From Candidatus Gastranaerophilales bacterium (GTDB lineage: Bacteria; Cyanobacteriota; Vampirovibrionia; Gastranaerophilales; Gastranaerophilaceae), in the NCBI GenBank assembly GCA_944324825.1, contig CALUXU010000004.1, positions 119,854 through 183,853 on the forward strand: a stretch of DNA of 64,000 nucleotides. The letters run 5' to 3'. Positions 1 through 7,996 of the stretch are shown here, one piece after another; the first letter of the stretch is position 1, and every line of letters starts with the position of its first letter. Both the position numbers and the translations under genes were made by a program. A model generated the notes under the pieces. The model saw only the letters and a program-made list of their open reading frames with translations, had not been told where the DNA came from and searched no databases.

Positions 1-539
1 CCCGGTTTGTAGTATTCACCCGGAATTTGTTCTCTTTGAGGCATTATAGCATCAGTTTTACCGATGTTTACAATAACGTTTCTGTTTTCAACACGTTGAA
101 TAATACCTGTTGTCAAAGAACCTTTCTTTTCCAAGAATTCGTTTAAGATATTGTTTCTTTCAGCATCTCTGATTCTTTGAGTAATAACTTGTTTTGCTGT
201 TTGAGCAGCAATACGGCCGAATTGTTCAGGTGTTACTTCGATTTTTACTTCGTCATCAACTTCTACATCTTCATCAATTTCTTTTGCATCTTCTAAAGAT
301 ATTTCAGTATCAGGATCTTCTACGTTATCAACAACAACTTTTGTTCTGAATACCCCGATTTCGCCTGATTGTTCATCAAGGATTGATTCAATATTTGTTG
401 CATCTTTGATTCTTAAGTGTCTTTTATAAGCTGCAACCATAGCATCTTCCAATGATGCAATAATTACATCTTTTGCAATTCCGCGTTCTCTTTCAAGCTC
501 TTCGCAAGCCTCAAATAACGCTGTTCCGATTTTAATCAT
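1..539 (-). CDS. nusA: Transcription termination/antitermination factor NusA (N-terminal part)
   Basis: The reading frame starts at the ATG at 537-539 and runs off the left edge, so about the first 179 residues are present. It opens MIKIGTALFEACEELERE, followed by the NusA N-terminal RNA-polymerase-binding domain. An S1 RNA-binding domain begins near residue 135 (KGSLTTGIIQRVENRNVIVNIG). The KH domains would lie outside the window. NusA binds RNA polymerase and modulates pausing, intrinsic termination and antitermination. It lies 17 nt downstream of rimP on the same strand, the conserved rimP-nusA order, and is expressed from the rimP promoter through a leader that contains a terminator. Confidence 0.93.
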   Translation of the reverse strand, partial: MIKIGTALFEACEELERERGIAKDVIIASLEDAMVAAYKRHLRIKDATNIESILDEQSGEIGVFRTKVVVDNVEDPDTEISLEDAKEIDEDVEVDDEVKIEVTPEQFGRIAAQTAKQVITQRIRDAERNNILNEFLEKKGSLTTGIIQRVENRNVIVNIGKTDAIMPQREQIPGEYYKP

Positions 540-556
540 GTTTATATCCTTTCTTA

Positions 557-1039
557 TTAATCTACGTATAATTTTGCTGACTGTATATTTGATTTCGGAA
601 TCTGCAGCTCCTGCCCGTCATCAAATCTGAAAAATGTAAGTCCTTCGGTATCAGACCAGTCAAGGATTTCACCTTTGAAAATCCTTTCTGTTTCTCCTTC
701 TAAAGGCTGTTTGAGTTTTATACTGATACGTTTGTTTTTAAAAATCTCAAACTCCTTATCGGATTTGAATTTTCGCTCTAACCCAGGAGATGATACCTCC
801 AAATAGTATTTAACCGGAATAATTTCGTCTAAGAAATCATTCAAGCTTCTTGTAACATTTTCACAGTCATCAAGAGTAATAGGACGTTTATGAGAATACA
901 AAAATATTCTTAAGAACCAACGATGATTTTCTTTTGCAAAATCAATTTCTATCGGTATTAAATCAAATCTCATTGCCGTATTTTCAATGAGCGGTGTGAT
1001 TTTTTCAAGAATCTCATGCCTGTTCAAATCTTGTTTCAT
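557..1039 (-). CDS. rimP: Ribosome maturation factor RimP
   Basis: A 160-residue protein of the usual RimP length. It shows the family signature YYLEVSSPGLER near residues 78-89 and a C-terminal SH3-like small domain. RimP assists late maturation of the 30S ribosomal subunit in the cytoplasm. A good Shine-Dalgarno (AGGAG at about 1045-1049 on the minus strand) precedes the ATG. It is the first gene of the rimP-nusA operon. Its short leader carries an intrinsic terminator immediately upstream of the ribosome binding site, so expression of both genes should depend on read-through. Confidence 0.92.
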   Translation of the reverse strand: MKQDLNRHEILEKITPLIENTAMRFDLIPIEIDFAKENHRWFLRIFLYSHKRPITLDDCENVTRSLNDFLDEIIPVKYYLEVSSPGLERKFKSDKEFEIFKNKRISIKLKQPLEGETERIFKGEILDWSDTEGLTFFRFDDGQELQIPKSNIQSAKLYVD

Positions 1040-1057
1040 AACCCACTCCTATTTATT

Positions 1058-1086
1058 AAAAAAAGGAACGGGCTGAGCCGTTCCTT
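1058..1086 (-). terminator. Intrinsic terminator inside the rimP-nusA leader (probable attenuator)
   Basis: On the minus strand, stem GGAACGG (1078-1084) pairs with CCGTTCC (1065-1071) around a 6-nt loop, extended by A-T pairs, and is followed by seven T (1064-1058). It sits between the rimP promoter and the rimP Shine-Dalgarno. No upstream minus-strand gene needs it: the neighbour at 1161-1559 runs the other way. It is therefore best read as a transcription attenuator of rimP-nusA. Confidence 0.85.
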
Positions 1087-1102
1087 CTTGAACTATAAAA
1101 TT

Positions 1103-1131
1103 ATTATATCTAAAAAAATCCTCCTTGTAAA
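1103..1131 (-). promoter_or_regulatory. rimP-nusA promoter, housekeeping sigma type
   Basis: On the minus strand TTTACA (1131-1126), a 17-nt spacer and a perfect TATAAT (1108-1103). The predicted start is near 1096, giving a leader of about 57 nt that contains the terminator hairpin. Confidence 0.85.
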
Positions 1132-1140
1132 GAGGCGCAA

Positions 1141-1160
1141 ATTATGTTAATTTACATAAT
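1141..1160. promoter_or_regulatory. Perfect inverted repeat just before the 1161 start codon
   Basis: ATTATGT (1141-1147), 6 nt, ACATAAT (1154-1160). This is a perfect 7-bp dyad abutting the ATG at 1161 and lying just upstream of the divergent rimP promoter. It could be an operator. No regulator can be assigned. Confidence 0.35.
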
Positions 1161-1559
1161 ATGAAAAAGTTTGTTATATTATTTTTGTTATTAAGTATTA
1201 CATTACCTGCTACTGCTGCCGAATGGGTTAAAATAGGAAACAATTTATATCTGGACAAAGCATCGGTACGGTACGCCCCGAAAAACAGAACGTATAAAGC
1301 ATGGGTTAAAGAAATTAAACCTAAAGAAACAATTCTTTATTTTAACGAATATAACCTGAAAGAAAAAGAATGGCGCGGGCTTGATAAAGTTACCATGGAT
1401 AATAAAAACAATATCAAAAAACGTGAAATTCCAAATCACGTTGGTCTAAACTGGTTTAATGTAGTTCCGGATACAAATTCGGCACTTGAATACGAAGCAG
1501 TAAAAAAAGAAACACAAATTCCCCTGAAGGTTTTAGAACAAGAATTACATATTGATTAA
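1161..1559 (+). CDS. Secreted small protein, surface-adhesin E-like
   Basis: A 132-residue protein with a clear Sec signal peptide (MKKFVILFLLLSITLPATAA, probable cleavage after residue 20). The mature part has W..IG..LYLDKASVRY followed by AWVKEIKP, the pattern of the small secreted beta-rich proteins annotated as surface-adhesin protein E-like. Probably periplasmic or outer-membrane associated. It has no Shine-Dalgarno. Its 3' end overlaps the convergent waaA by 15 nt. Family assignment is by overall pattern only; function unknown. Confidence 0.65.
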   Translation: MKKFVILFLLLSITLPATAAEWVKIGNNLYLDKASVRYAPKNRTYKAWVKEIKPKETILYFNEYNLKEKEWRGLDKVTMDNKNNIKKREIPNHVGLNWFNVVPDTNSALEYEAVKKETQIPLKVLEQELHID

Positions 1560-2786
1560 TGTTTTCAACTCATTTATTACGTATTGAGTAGCTCCGCGGT
1601 TTTGGTCAAAAACGAATTTGCAATCATCACATGCTTTCTTATAGTATTCTTGATTTTCAATCAGTTTTTGCATCTGCTCTATAAGCTCTGCTTCATCTTT
1701 AACAATCACACCTGCATCCGTACGGGTTATTATTGCATAAATATCTTTGAAGTTTTGAATATTCGGACCGGAAATTACAGGTTTATTAAAAATTACGGAC
1801 TCTAACGGATTATGGCCGCCGGTTTTATTAAAGCTGCCGCCGATAAATGCAAAATCACATATTGAATACATTTTTCCAAGTTCACCCAATGTATCCAAAA
1901 TTATAATATCATGGTTCGTAAAATCATCACCGGATGAGCGTCTGCCAACTTTTAAACCTGTTTGGCGAAATAAATCGTAAACGGAATCGTTGCGTTCTGG
2001 ATGCCTTGGCGCAACAAGAAGTTTTATATTTTCATTACGGATTTTATTAAACACTGTCAAAATAATTTCATCTTCACCCGTATGAGTACTTCCTGCTATT
2101 ATTATCCTGTCACCGGGATTTTTGTTAATTGGTGAAAAATTCTCCAAATTTACATCAATATCAAACTTTAGATTTCCCATAATCTTTGTGGTATCAGGAT
2201 TTGCCCCTATTGATATGAGTTTATTGTTATCAGATTCACTCTGGGTCAGAATTTTAGTATACTTTTTCAAAACTGGTTTAAAAAACAGCGAAAGTTTTTT
2301 ATAGCTCCCGTAAGTTCTATCAGACATTCTGCCGTTTACGATGATAAGCGGTATATTATGTTTTTTGGAGCAGTAACCGATATTAGGCCATAATTCGGTT
2401 TCCGCAACAATAATTACGGCGGGATTCACTTTTTTGAAAAAATTGTTTATACAAAACGGGAAATCAAACGGGAAATATGTTATATAATCAGCAGTATCCG
2501 CAAGCTTTTGTTTTGCGGTTTCCTGCCCTGTTTTGGTTCCTGTTGTAACAACGATATTATAATCCTGAAACTGTTGTTTTGTATCTTTTATGAGTTTTTG
2601 AAGCGCAAGTATTTCACCTACTGATACGCCGTAAAAAACGATAGATTTTTTATCAAAGGGTTTACCAAGTCCAAACCCGAGTTTTTGTTTAAAACCATAA
2701 CCAAGTTTTGAGTTAAACAAACTTATCAAATACCAGAATGGTAAAATTATTATAAATAATATTGTAGAAATAATGCTGTAAATCAT
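1545..2786 (-). CDS. waaA: 3-deoxy-D-manno-octulosonic acid (Kdo) transferase
   Basis: GT-B enzyme that transfers Kdo from CMP-Kdo to lipid IVA, on the inner face of the inner membrane. It shows an N-terminal membrane anchor (MIYSIISTILFIIILPFWYL), the acceptor-domain region GVSVGE, and nucleotide-binding C-terminal motifs APRHPER and GGSFNKTGGHNPLE. The open frame extends upstream to 2960. The extra 58 residues lack family similarity and fall in repeat DNA, so I choose the ATG at 2784-2786 (413 aa, the family's usual length). That start has no Shine-Dalgarno but has a TATATT box exactly 6 nt upstream. Together with lpxK it shows a lipid A-containing outer membrane. Confidence 0.92.
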   Translation of the reverse strand: MIYSIISTILFIIILPFWYLISLFNSKLGYGFKQKLGFGLGKPFDKKSIVFYGVSVGEILALQKLIKDTKQQFQDYNIVVTTGTKTGQETAKQKLADTADYITYFPFDFPFCINNFFKKVNPAVIIVAETELWPNIGYCSKKHNIPLIIVNGRMSDRTYGSYKKLSLFFKPVLKKYTKILTQSESDNNKLISIGANPDTTKIMGNLKFDIDVNLENFSPINKNPGDRIIIAGSTHTGEDEIILTVFNKIRNENIKLLVAPRHPERNDSVYDLFRQTGLKVGRRSSGDDFTNHDIIILDTLGELGKMYSICDFAFIGGSFNKTGGHNPLESVIFNKPVISGPNIQNFKDIYAIITRTDAGVIVKDEAELIEQMQKLIENQEYYKKACDDCKFVFDQNRGATQYVINELKTLINM

Positions 2787-2792
2787 AAAACA

Positions 2793-2801
2793 AATATACC
2801 A
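2793..2801 (-). promoter_or_regulatory. waaA -10 box, leaderless geometry
   Basis: On the minus strand TGG-TATATT (2801-2793), an extended -10, then 6 nt, then the ATG. The predicted transcription start coincides with the start codon. Confidence 0.55.
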
Positions 2802-2802
2802 C

Positions 2803-3532
2803 AATATTTGTTTTGTTATCAAAAAATAAATAATTGTATTGGGGGCTGTGCCCCTCAATAACCCACACAGATAATTCAAATAAAAGCTTTTTCTTTTTGC
2901 CTCCGGCAGGTTAACCAAATTGATGCGGGGTTTATGCACCCCTGCACCCCGCATCCCCATTTCTTTGGAAATAATTAATATTGAGGCTTATGCAGCCTCA
3001 AACTCCGCACTCTATTTCTTTCTTTTTATTGCGGTTTAAAAAGAAAGAAATAGAGAAAAGAAAGAAAAAGACGCCGACTAAATAGTGTCAGTATAACTCA
3101 ACATTCAGCCGGTGAACTCGCTTCGCTCAGACAGCACCGGCTCACCGTTGTTTCGTTAACTGACACTAAACTATTATTTTATTTACCCCTGCTCATTCCG
3201 TAAAGGTTGTAACATCAAAAGATTAGGATTGCGTTTTGGTTAAATTATTTATATTTATATTTTTTTATTTTATTTTAATCTTTTATTTTTGTACTCTCCA
3301 CGTAGTGAGCCATCAATGTTAGCGAAACAATGACAAGGCGGGTATTGTCTGAGGTTCGAAGAACCGAGTTTACCCGCTTGAGTTGAGCTTTACTTTTGAT
3401 GTGCGAACGAAGTGCAGAGTACCGGTTTGTGTCGCTTTGGCGGCAAAGCGACCCCGTCTGGAAGACCCTGTCCGGAGGACAATAAAAAATATTGTTTTTA
3501 TAAAAAATGACTTTGATAACAAAACAAATATT
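2803..3532. repeat. Non-coding segment bounded by 21-bp perfect inverted repeats
   Basis: The 21 nt at 2803-2823 are the exact reverse complement of 3512-3532, framing about 730 bp without a convincing gene. Inside are several nested dyads: ATGCGGGG/CCCCGCAT (about 2922-2953), GAGGC/GCCTC (about 2982-2999), a 17-bp dyad at 3011-3054, TAGTGTCAGT/ACTGACACTA (3083-3168) enclosing AGCCGGTG/CACCGGCT, and GCGGGTA/TACCCGC (3338-3377). Base composition is locally much more GC-rich than the neighbours. It looks like a MITE-type or decayed mobile element built from nested repeats. No transposase is visible. Confidence 0.6.
3011..3054. repeat. 17-bp perfect hairpin
   Basis: TCTATTTCTTTCTTTTT (3011-3027) and its exact reverse complement (3038-3054) around a 10-nt loop. 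It is part of the nested-repeat segment between waaA and the STAS-like gene. Confidence 0.8.
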
Positions 3533-3543
3533 TTGTTATCAAA

Positions 3544-3569
3544 AGTTCTAACTTTAGTTAGAGCTTTTT
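3544..3569 (+). terminator. Weak terminator-like hairpin
   Basis: TCTAAC, loop ttta, GTTAGA, then GCTTTTTC. It lies at the right edge of the repeat segment, just before the STAS-like gene. No plus-strand gene directly upstream uses it, so it may insulate 3619 from read-through. Confidence 0.4.
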
Positions 3570-3606
3570 CATAATTTAGGATAATTATATTATTTCAACA
3601 AATTGT

Positions 3607-3612
3607 TAAAAT
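3607..3612 (+). promoter_or_regulatory. -10 box of the STAS-like gene, leaderless geometry
   Basis: TAAAAT, 6 nt, ATG at 3619. No Shine-Dalgarno is present upstream of the start codon. Confidence 0.5.
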
Positions 3613-3618
3613 AATAAT

Positions 3619-3966
3619 ATGAAAGTTTATTCAACTCCAACTCACTACATCCTAAATCCCGACTGTCACGAAATTACCCCGGAAATGGCAGATTTTCTGG
3701 GGATTGCCTATCGTTCCATGCCTAGAGATAAGCAACTAGCATTTGACTTAAGCATTGTTAAAACCTGTTCAAATAAGTTTTTTATGATGTTTGAAAAACT
3801 AAGCAAACAAAGACAAATATCAATTATAAATATGAATGATAAAATGCTGGCATCACTTTATCTGATGAAATATGATAAGTACGTAAAAATCTATACATCA
3901 GATATTGATCTGTTTGATGATAGGCACGAATTAAAAAATAGACGATTCTCTCTTGTTGCTGTATAA
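3619..3966 (+). CDS. Small STAS-domain-like protein
   Basis: 115 residues. The middle and C-terminal parts (FDLSIVKTCSNKFFMMFEKL, then ISIINMN and VKIYTSDIDLF) follow the beta-alpha-beta rhythm of STAS domains of the anti-sigma-factor-antagonist type. In those, an L-D-h-S..v.. strand is followed by a helix and then an h-h-N strand. The usual phosphorylatable serine motif (DSSG) is replaced by TCSN, so it may not be regulated by phosphorylation. It lies 24 nt upstream of dapF, probably co-transcribed. The fold call is from pattern only. Confidence 0.5.
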   Translation: MKVYSTPTHYILNPDCHEITPEMADFLGIAYRSMPRDKQLAFDLSIVKTCSNKFFMMFEKLSKQRQISIINMNDKMLASLYLMKYDKYVKIYTSDIDLFDDRHELKNRRFSLVAV

Positions 3967-3990
3967 TAAATTGATAATCAGGAGATTTAT

Positions 3991-4842
3991 ATGCAAGAGA
4001 CAATTAATATAACCAAAATGAACGGCTGCGGCAACGATTTTGTTATAATTGATAAACGCGAATTTGACAAAACCGGAATGTCAATGGCTGATTTAGCCGT
4101 CAAAATATGTGACAGACATTTCGGAGTCGGTGCCGACGGTATGATTATCCCAAGTTTGCCAAGAAACCGTCAAACTGATATCGAATGGTATTTTTATAAC
4201 TCTGACGGCTCAACAGCTCAAATGTGCGGTAACGGAATGAGATGTTTCGCAAAATATGTCGTTGATAACGGACTGGTTAACAAAAAACAATTTTCAGTTA
4301 TGACCGGAGCAGGAGTTATATGGCCGGAAGTATTGGATTGCAACCTGGTTAGCGTAAATATGTCTAAACCAATATTTGAAATTGCTAAAATACCTTTTAG
4401 AGGAACGGATATATTTAATTTTGATATAGAAGCAAAAGGCCGAACTTTCAAAGCAAATGCAGTTTCTATGGGAAATCCGCATTGCGTAATTTTTACAAAA
4501 GAAGATGTTTATGAAATGGCACGATTATACGGTCCGGACTTGGAATGCCATCCGCTATTCCCTGAACATACCAATGTAGAGTTTGTAAATATCCGCTCAA
4601 GAGAAGAAATAGATTTCTGTGTCTATGAAAGAGGATGTGGTATAACACTTGCTTGCGGTACAGGTGCATGCGCCGCTGTTGTAATGGGTGTTTTAAATAA
4701 CTTAACAGACTGTAAAGTTAAAGTAAATTTACCTGGTGGGGTTGTAACCGTTGACTGGACTGGATATGAGTATGATAAAAATAGTGACATCTATCTGATT
4801 GGTCCTGCAAATTATAATTTTTATGCCGAATACGTATTGTAA
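3991..4842 (+). CDS. dapF: Diaminopimelate epimerase
   Basis: 283 residues. It converts LL- to meso-diaminopimelate for lysine and peptidoglycan synthesis, in the cytoplasm. Both catalytic cysteines are present: C79 in MCGNGMRC and C222 in LACGTGACAA. The N-terminal NGCGNDFVIID motif is typical. A Shine-Dalgarno (AGGAG) precedes the ATG. A cofactor-independent racemase of normal length with nothing unusual. Confidence 0.97.
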   Translation: MQETINITKMNGCGNDFVIIDKREFDKTGMSMADLAVKICDRHFGVGADGMIIPSLPRNRQTDIEWYFYNSDGSTAQMCGNGMRCFAKYVVDNGLVNKKQFSVMTGAGVIWPEVLDCNLVSVNMSKPIFEIAKIPFRGTDIFNFDIEAKGRTFKANAVSMGNPHCVIFTKEDVYEMARLYGPDLECHPLFPEHTNVEFVNIRSREEIDFCVYERGCGITLACGTGACAAVVMGVLNNLTDCKVKVNLPGGVVTVDWTGYEYDKNSDIYLIGPANYNFYAEYVL

Positions 4843-4898
4843 TTCTTATGTTTATGATAGTATTTTAATTACATTGTAATATAAGGAGAATTATAAAT

Positions 4899-5201
4899 AT
4901 GAAACAATACGAATTATTAGTTGTTTACAAACCAAACACTGACGCAGAAGAAATTGATAAATTAGTTGCTAAATTAACATCTGATGTTGAAACATTAAAA
5001 GGCAGCGTAAATTCAACAGATAAAATGGGCCGTAAAAAATTGGCTTACGAAATCAATAACTTCAGAGATGGTTTCTTTGTAAACTTTATTATTTCTTTAG
5101 ACGAATCAAAAGTTGCTGACTTCAAAAGACAATTACGTTTAAATGACAGCATCTTAAGAACAATGTTTATGACATACGAAAAAACAGCTCAAGAGGTATA
5201 A
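4899..5201 (+). CDS. rpsF: 30S ribosomal protein bS6
   Basis: 100 residues, beginning MKQYELLVVYKPN, with the typical KMGRKKLAYEI segment near residues 43-53 and a normal bS6 length. Strong ribosome binding site AAGGAG. First gene of the rpsF-ssb-rpsR operon, ending 3 nt before ssb. bS6 pairs with bS18 on the 30S platform, which explains the operon. Confidence 0.96.
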   Translation: MKQYELLVVYKPNTDAEEIDKLVAKLTSDVETLKGSVNSTDKMGRKKLAYEINNFRDGFFVNFIISLDESKVADFKRQLRLNDSILRTMFMTYEKTAQEV

Positions 5202-5204
5202 TAA

Positions 5205-5603
5205 ATGACAATAGCAAAATCTGTTGTTACGGGAACCGTATTCAGAGCACCTGAAAAACGCTTTACTCAAAACAATGTCGCTGTTTATTCTTTAATTCTA
5301 AATATTGGTGACAGAGAGGAAACTCTTATTCGGGTATTATCAACAAGAACAATACTTGAACCAGTTTTGGAAAGTATTTCTAAAGGTGATAAAATTTTGG
5401 TCGAAGGCAGATTACAAACTGCAAACGCCAAAATGGAAGACGGCTCAGAACGTAAGATTTTTGAAATAGATGCTAACGCAATTGAAAAAATGGGAGCAGT
5501 TTCATCTTCTTCATCACCGGCACAATCAAGCGGTGAAATATCCAAATTTGCAGAAGAAGAATTTTCCGAAGAACTAATCGGAGAAGAAGAAATCCCGTTC
5601 TAG
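5205..5603 (+). CDS. ssb: Single-stranded DNA-binding protein
   Basis: 132 residues: an N-terminal OB fold (residues 1-100), a short Ser-rich linker (SSSSSPAQSSG) and an acidic C-terminal tip ending EEEIPF. The tip is the SSB docking peptide for partner proteins. Translationally tight with rpsF (3-nt gap). Its place between bS6 and bS18 is the common bacterial arrangement. The OB part is shorter and more diverged than in E. coli. Confidence 0.92.
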   Translation: MTIAKSVVTGTVFRAPEKRFTQNNVAVYSLILNIGDREETLIRVLSTRTILEPVLESISKGDKILVEGRLQTANAKMEDGSERKIFEIDANAIEKMGAVSSSSSPAQSSGEISKFAEEEFSEELIGEEEIPF

Positions 5604-5671
5604 GGTTTCCCATTTATAAATAAGTAATGTAAATAGTAATAAATTAAGGCTAGAAAGGCAAAACTAAAACA

Positions 5672-5902
5672 ATGGCAAGACAAGAACAAGACAGAAAAAA
5701 ACGTAAAAGCTGCAGTTTTTGTGCTGATCACGTAGACAGTATCGATTACAAAGATGCTGCTAAGTTGAAAAGATATTTAACAGAAGCAGGCAAAATCATT
5801 CCTAGACGTGTAACAGGCAACTGTGCAAGACACCAAAGAATGATAGCTAAAGCTGTTAAAAAAGCTAGAGAAGCAGCTATCATCGGATACGTTTTTGACT
5901 AG
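5672..5902 (+). CDS. rpsR: 30S ribosomal protein bS18
   Basis: 76 residues with IDYKDAAKLKRYL and GKIIPRRVTG, the bS18 core. The N-terminus has CSFC and a later Cys in GNCARH, suggesting the zinc-binding version of the protein. Last gene of the rpsF-ssb-rpsR operon, followed directly by an intrinsic terminator. Confidence 0.96.
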   Translation: MARQEQDRKKRKSCSFCADHVDSIDYKDAAKLKRYLTEAGKIIPRRVTGNCARHQRMIAKAVKKAREAAIIGYVFD

Positions 5903-5917
5903 TCAGAGGATTAAAAA

Positions 5918-5957
5918 ACACCAAAGATAGGTTATCCTGTCTTTGGTGTAATTTTTT
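5918..5957 (+). terminator. Terminator of the rpsF-ssb-rpsR operon
   Basis: ACACCAAAGA (5918-5927) pairs with TCTTTGGTGT (5940-5949), extended inward by a wobble and AGG/CCT, and is followed by AATTTTTT. Confidence 0.9.
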
Positions 5958-5979
5958 GGAATAAGAGGAAAATATTAAA

Positions 5980-6171
5980 ATGTCAGAAAATCAAATAACA
6001 ATCAGATCAGATAGAGATACCGAATACACTTTTCAATACAAAGGTGAAGATGTAACATTGAAAGCAGGCGGAATTCTTTCCATCGCTGACGGACTTGAAC
6101 ACGTTGTTCTTCCGACTGTTGCAATGAAGGTAATAAATAATCTGATAATCATTAAACAAGATGTTAAATAA
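5980..6171 (+). CDS. Small cytosolic protein of unknown function
   Basis: 63 residues, no signal peptide or membrane segment. Alternating hydrophobic and polar strands (TYTFQYKGEDVTLKAGGIL near residues 16-33) suggest a small beta-rich domain. A ribosome binding site (AAGAGG) precedes the ATG. It stands alone between the rpsR terminator and its own terminator. I do not recognise the family. Confidence 0.7.
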   Translation: MSENQITIRSDRDTEYTFQYKGEDVTLKAGGILSIADGLEHVVLPTVAMKVINNLIIIKQDVK

Positions 6172-6177
6172 TCAATG

Positions 6178-6205
6178 AAGCGGGATTTTTAAATTCCGCT
6201 TTATT
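6178..6205 (+). terminator. Terminator-like hairpin after the 5980 gene
   Basis: AAGCGG (6178-6183) and CCGCTT (6196-6201) around an A/T loop, followed by TATT and later a run of T. Confidence 0.6.
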
Positions 6206-6217
6206 AACTTTTTGGGA

Positions 6218-6223
6218 TATAAT
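6218..6223 (+). promoter_or_regulatory. dxr -10 box, leaderless geometry
   Basis: A perfect TATAAT followed by exactly 6 nt and the dxr ATG at 6230. No Shine-Dalgarno is possible in the remaining space. Confidence 0.65.
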
Positions 6224-6229
6224 TAAACT

Positions 6230-7381
6230 ATGAAGAGAAAGATAAGTATTATAGGCTCAACCGGTTCTATCGGAACTCAGGCCTTGGAAGTGATAGAAAA
6301 ATTAGGGGATAAGTTTGAAATACTTGCACTTGCTGCAGGTTCTAATATTGATAAAATTAATGAGCAAATAGCAAAATTCCACCCTAAATACGTTTCGGTA
6401 TCAAAAGATGCAGATAAAGTAATCGGCTGTGATAATGTCCTATCAGGCAGTCAAGGCTTGGAAGAGATATGCTCTAATCAAGAAAACGATATAATTTTGA
6501 TGGCTTGCTCAGGTAAAATCGGACTAAAACCAACTCTTACAGCTATTCAAAACAAAATTAATATAGCTCTTGCCAATAAAGAAACTCTGGTTATGGCAGG
6601 TGATATAGTGATGCAAAAAGCAAAAGAAAACGGCGTTGCAATAATCCCTGTAGATAGCGAGCATTGTGCAATACATCAATGTATAAAAGATATTTCTCAG
6701 GTATCAAAACTTATTATTACAGCCTCAGGCGGACCTTTTCTACATAAGACCGTTGAGGATATGAAAAATGCAACAGTTGAACAGGCTCTTGCACATCCGA
6801 GATGGAATATGGGGCCGAAAATAACTGTGGATAGCGCAACATTGATGAATAAAGGGCTTGAAATTATTGAGGCACACCACTTATTTGATATGGATTATGA
6901 TAACATTGATGTTGTTATCCATCCGCAAAGTATTGTGCATTCTGCAATCGAATACGTTGACGGCAGTGTTATTGCACAACTTGGGCTGCCTAGCATGCAT
7001 ATTCCTATTCAATACGCAATATGTTATCCGGAAAGATACGAAGGTATCAAATCTAAGTCTTTTAGTTTCTCAGAGATTGCAAGATTGGATTTTGAAAAAC
7101 CTGATTACGATAAATTTAAGTTTTTATCGTTGGCATACAATGCAGGGAAACAAGGCGGCTCATCAACGGTTGTACTAAATGCCGCTGACGAAGAAGCAGT
7201 TTTTGCATTCTTGAAAGGGCAGATAAAATTATATGATATTTATCAAATAACAGAAGATATTTATTCAAAATTCGACCACGTACAAAATCCAAGTATCGAT
7301 GAGATTTTTGAAATAGATAAAGAAGTCCGAATAAAAACTAATGAATTAATTTCAGGGAGAGTAGCATGTTTGAATATCTAA
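6230..7381 (+). CDS. dxr: 1-deoxy-D-xylulose 5-phosphate reductoisomerase
   Basis: 383 residues. It converts DXP to methylerythritol 4-phosphate with NADPH, the committed step of the MEP isoprenoid pathway. The NADPH site IIGSTGSIGTQALEV lies at residues 6-20. The metal and substrate motifs PVDSEHCAIHQ and the flexible loop NMGPKITVDSATLMNKGLE are intact. The start has no Shine-Dalgarno but a perfect -10 box 6 nt upstream, suggesting a leaderless mRNA. The last 16 nt overlap ruvA. Confidence 0.97.
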   Translation: MKRKISIIGSTGSIGTQALEVIEKLGDKFEILALAAGSNIDKINEQIAKFHPKYVSVSKDADKVIGCDNVLSGSQGLEEICSNQENDIILMACSGKIGLKPTLTAIQNKINIALANKETLVMAGDIVMQKAKENGVAIIPVDSEHCAIHQCIKDISQVSKLIITASGGPFLHKTVEDMKNATVEQALAHPRWNMGPKITVDSATLMNKGLEIIEAHHLFDMDYDNIDVVIHPQSIVHSAIEYVDGSVIAQLGLPSMHIPIQYAICYPERYEGIKSKSFSFSEIARLDFEKPDYDKFKFLSLAYNAGKQGGSSTVVLNAADEEAVFAFLKGQIKLYDIYQITEDIYSKFDHVQNPSIDEIFEIDKEVRIKTNELISGRVACLNI

Positions 7382-7980
7382 AAGGCTGTCTTGTCGATAA
7401 ACAATCAACACAAACAGGATTTTACCTTGTTGTTGAAGTTAACGGAGTCGGGTATAAGATAGAAACCTCGGAAATGGATTATACACAATCTCCTGACGTT
7501 AATTCAGAAGTAAAAATATATGTATCTTTGATACATAAAGAAGATTCAATGTTTTTATGCGGTTTTTTAACAAAAGAAACACGAGATATATTCAAGATTT
7601 TAACCTCGGTATCCGGTGTCGGAGTTAAAATGGGACTTGCTCTTTTAGGCAAATTTGATACCTGCAGCCTAATATCACTCGTTATTAATGAAGATTATAA
7701 AGAATTAACTCTGGCGAAAGGTGTCGGAACAAAACTTGCACAAAAAATAATTCTGGAATTAAGAGATAAATTGATAAAAGCAAATATTACCCCTATCAAA
7801 TCGGAGGATTCTAAAATTACGGAATCCCAAGCAACACAGGATACATTTGCGGTACTACAATCTCTGGGTTACGAATATGATGAAATAAAAACTGCTATTT
7901 CTGTTGTTATTTCAAAATTAAGCAATCCAAACGATTCCGAAGAGTTATTAAGAGAATGCTTGAAATATCTTTCAATGTAA
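7366..7980 (+). CDS. ruvA: Holliday junction branch-migration protein RuvA
   Basis: 204 residues: an N-terminal OB fold (MFEYLKGCLVDK to VNGVGYKIET), two helix-hairpin-helix motifs (SVSGVGVKMGLALL and LAKGVGTKLAQKII) and the C-terminal RuvB-binding domain (SLGYEYDEIKTAI). RuvA tetramers hold the four-way junction for RuvB. The start lies inside the end of dxr with a good GGGAG ribosome binding site, implying translational coupling. No ruvB or ruvC is near. Confidence 0.95.
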   Translation: MFEYLKGCLVDKQSTQTGFYLVVEVNGVGYKIETSEMDYTQSPDVNSEVKIYVSLIHKEDSMFLCGFLTKETRDIFKILTSVSGVGVKMGLALLGKFDTCSLISLVINEDYKELTLAKGVGTKLAQKIILELRDKLIKANITPIKSEDSKITESQATQDTFAVLQSLGYEYDEIKTAISVVISKLSNPNDSEELLRECLKYLSM

Positions 7981-7996
7981 CAATATATTAATAAAC

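Noticed and set aside
2787..2960. 58-residue N-terminal extension of waaA
   Set aside because: The extension falls in repeat DNA and matches no WaaA feature. The ATG at 2786 gives the family's normal length and membrane anchor.
3383..3574. 63-codon frame in the repeat segment
   Set aside because: It lies wholly in nested inverted repeats, has no ribosome binding site and no recognisable protein pattern.
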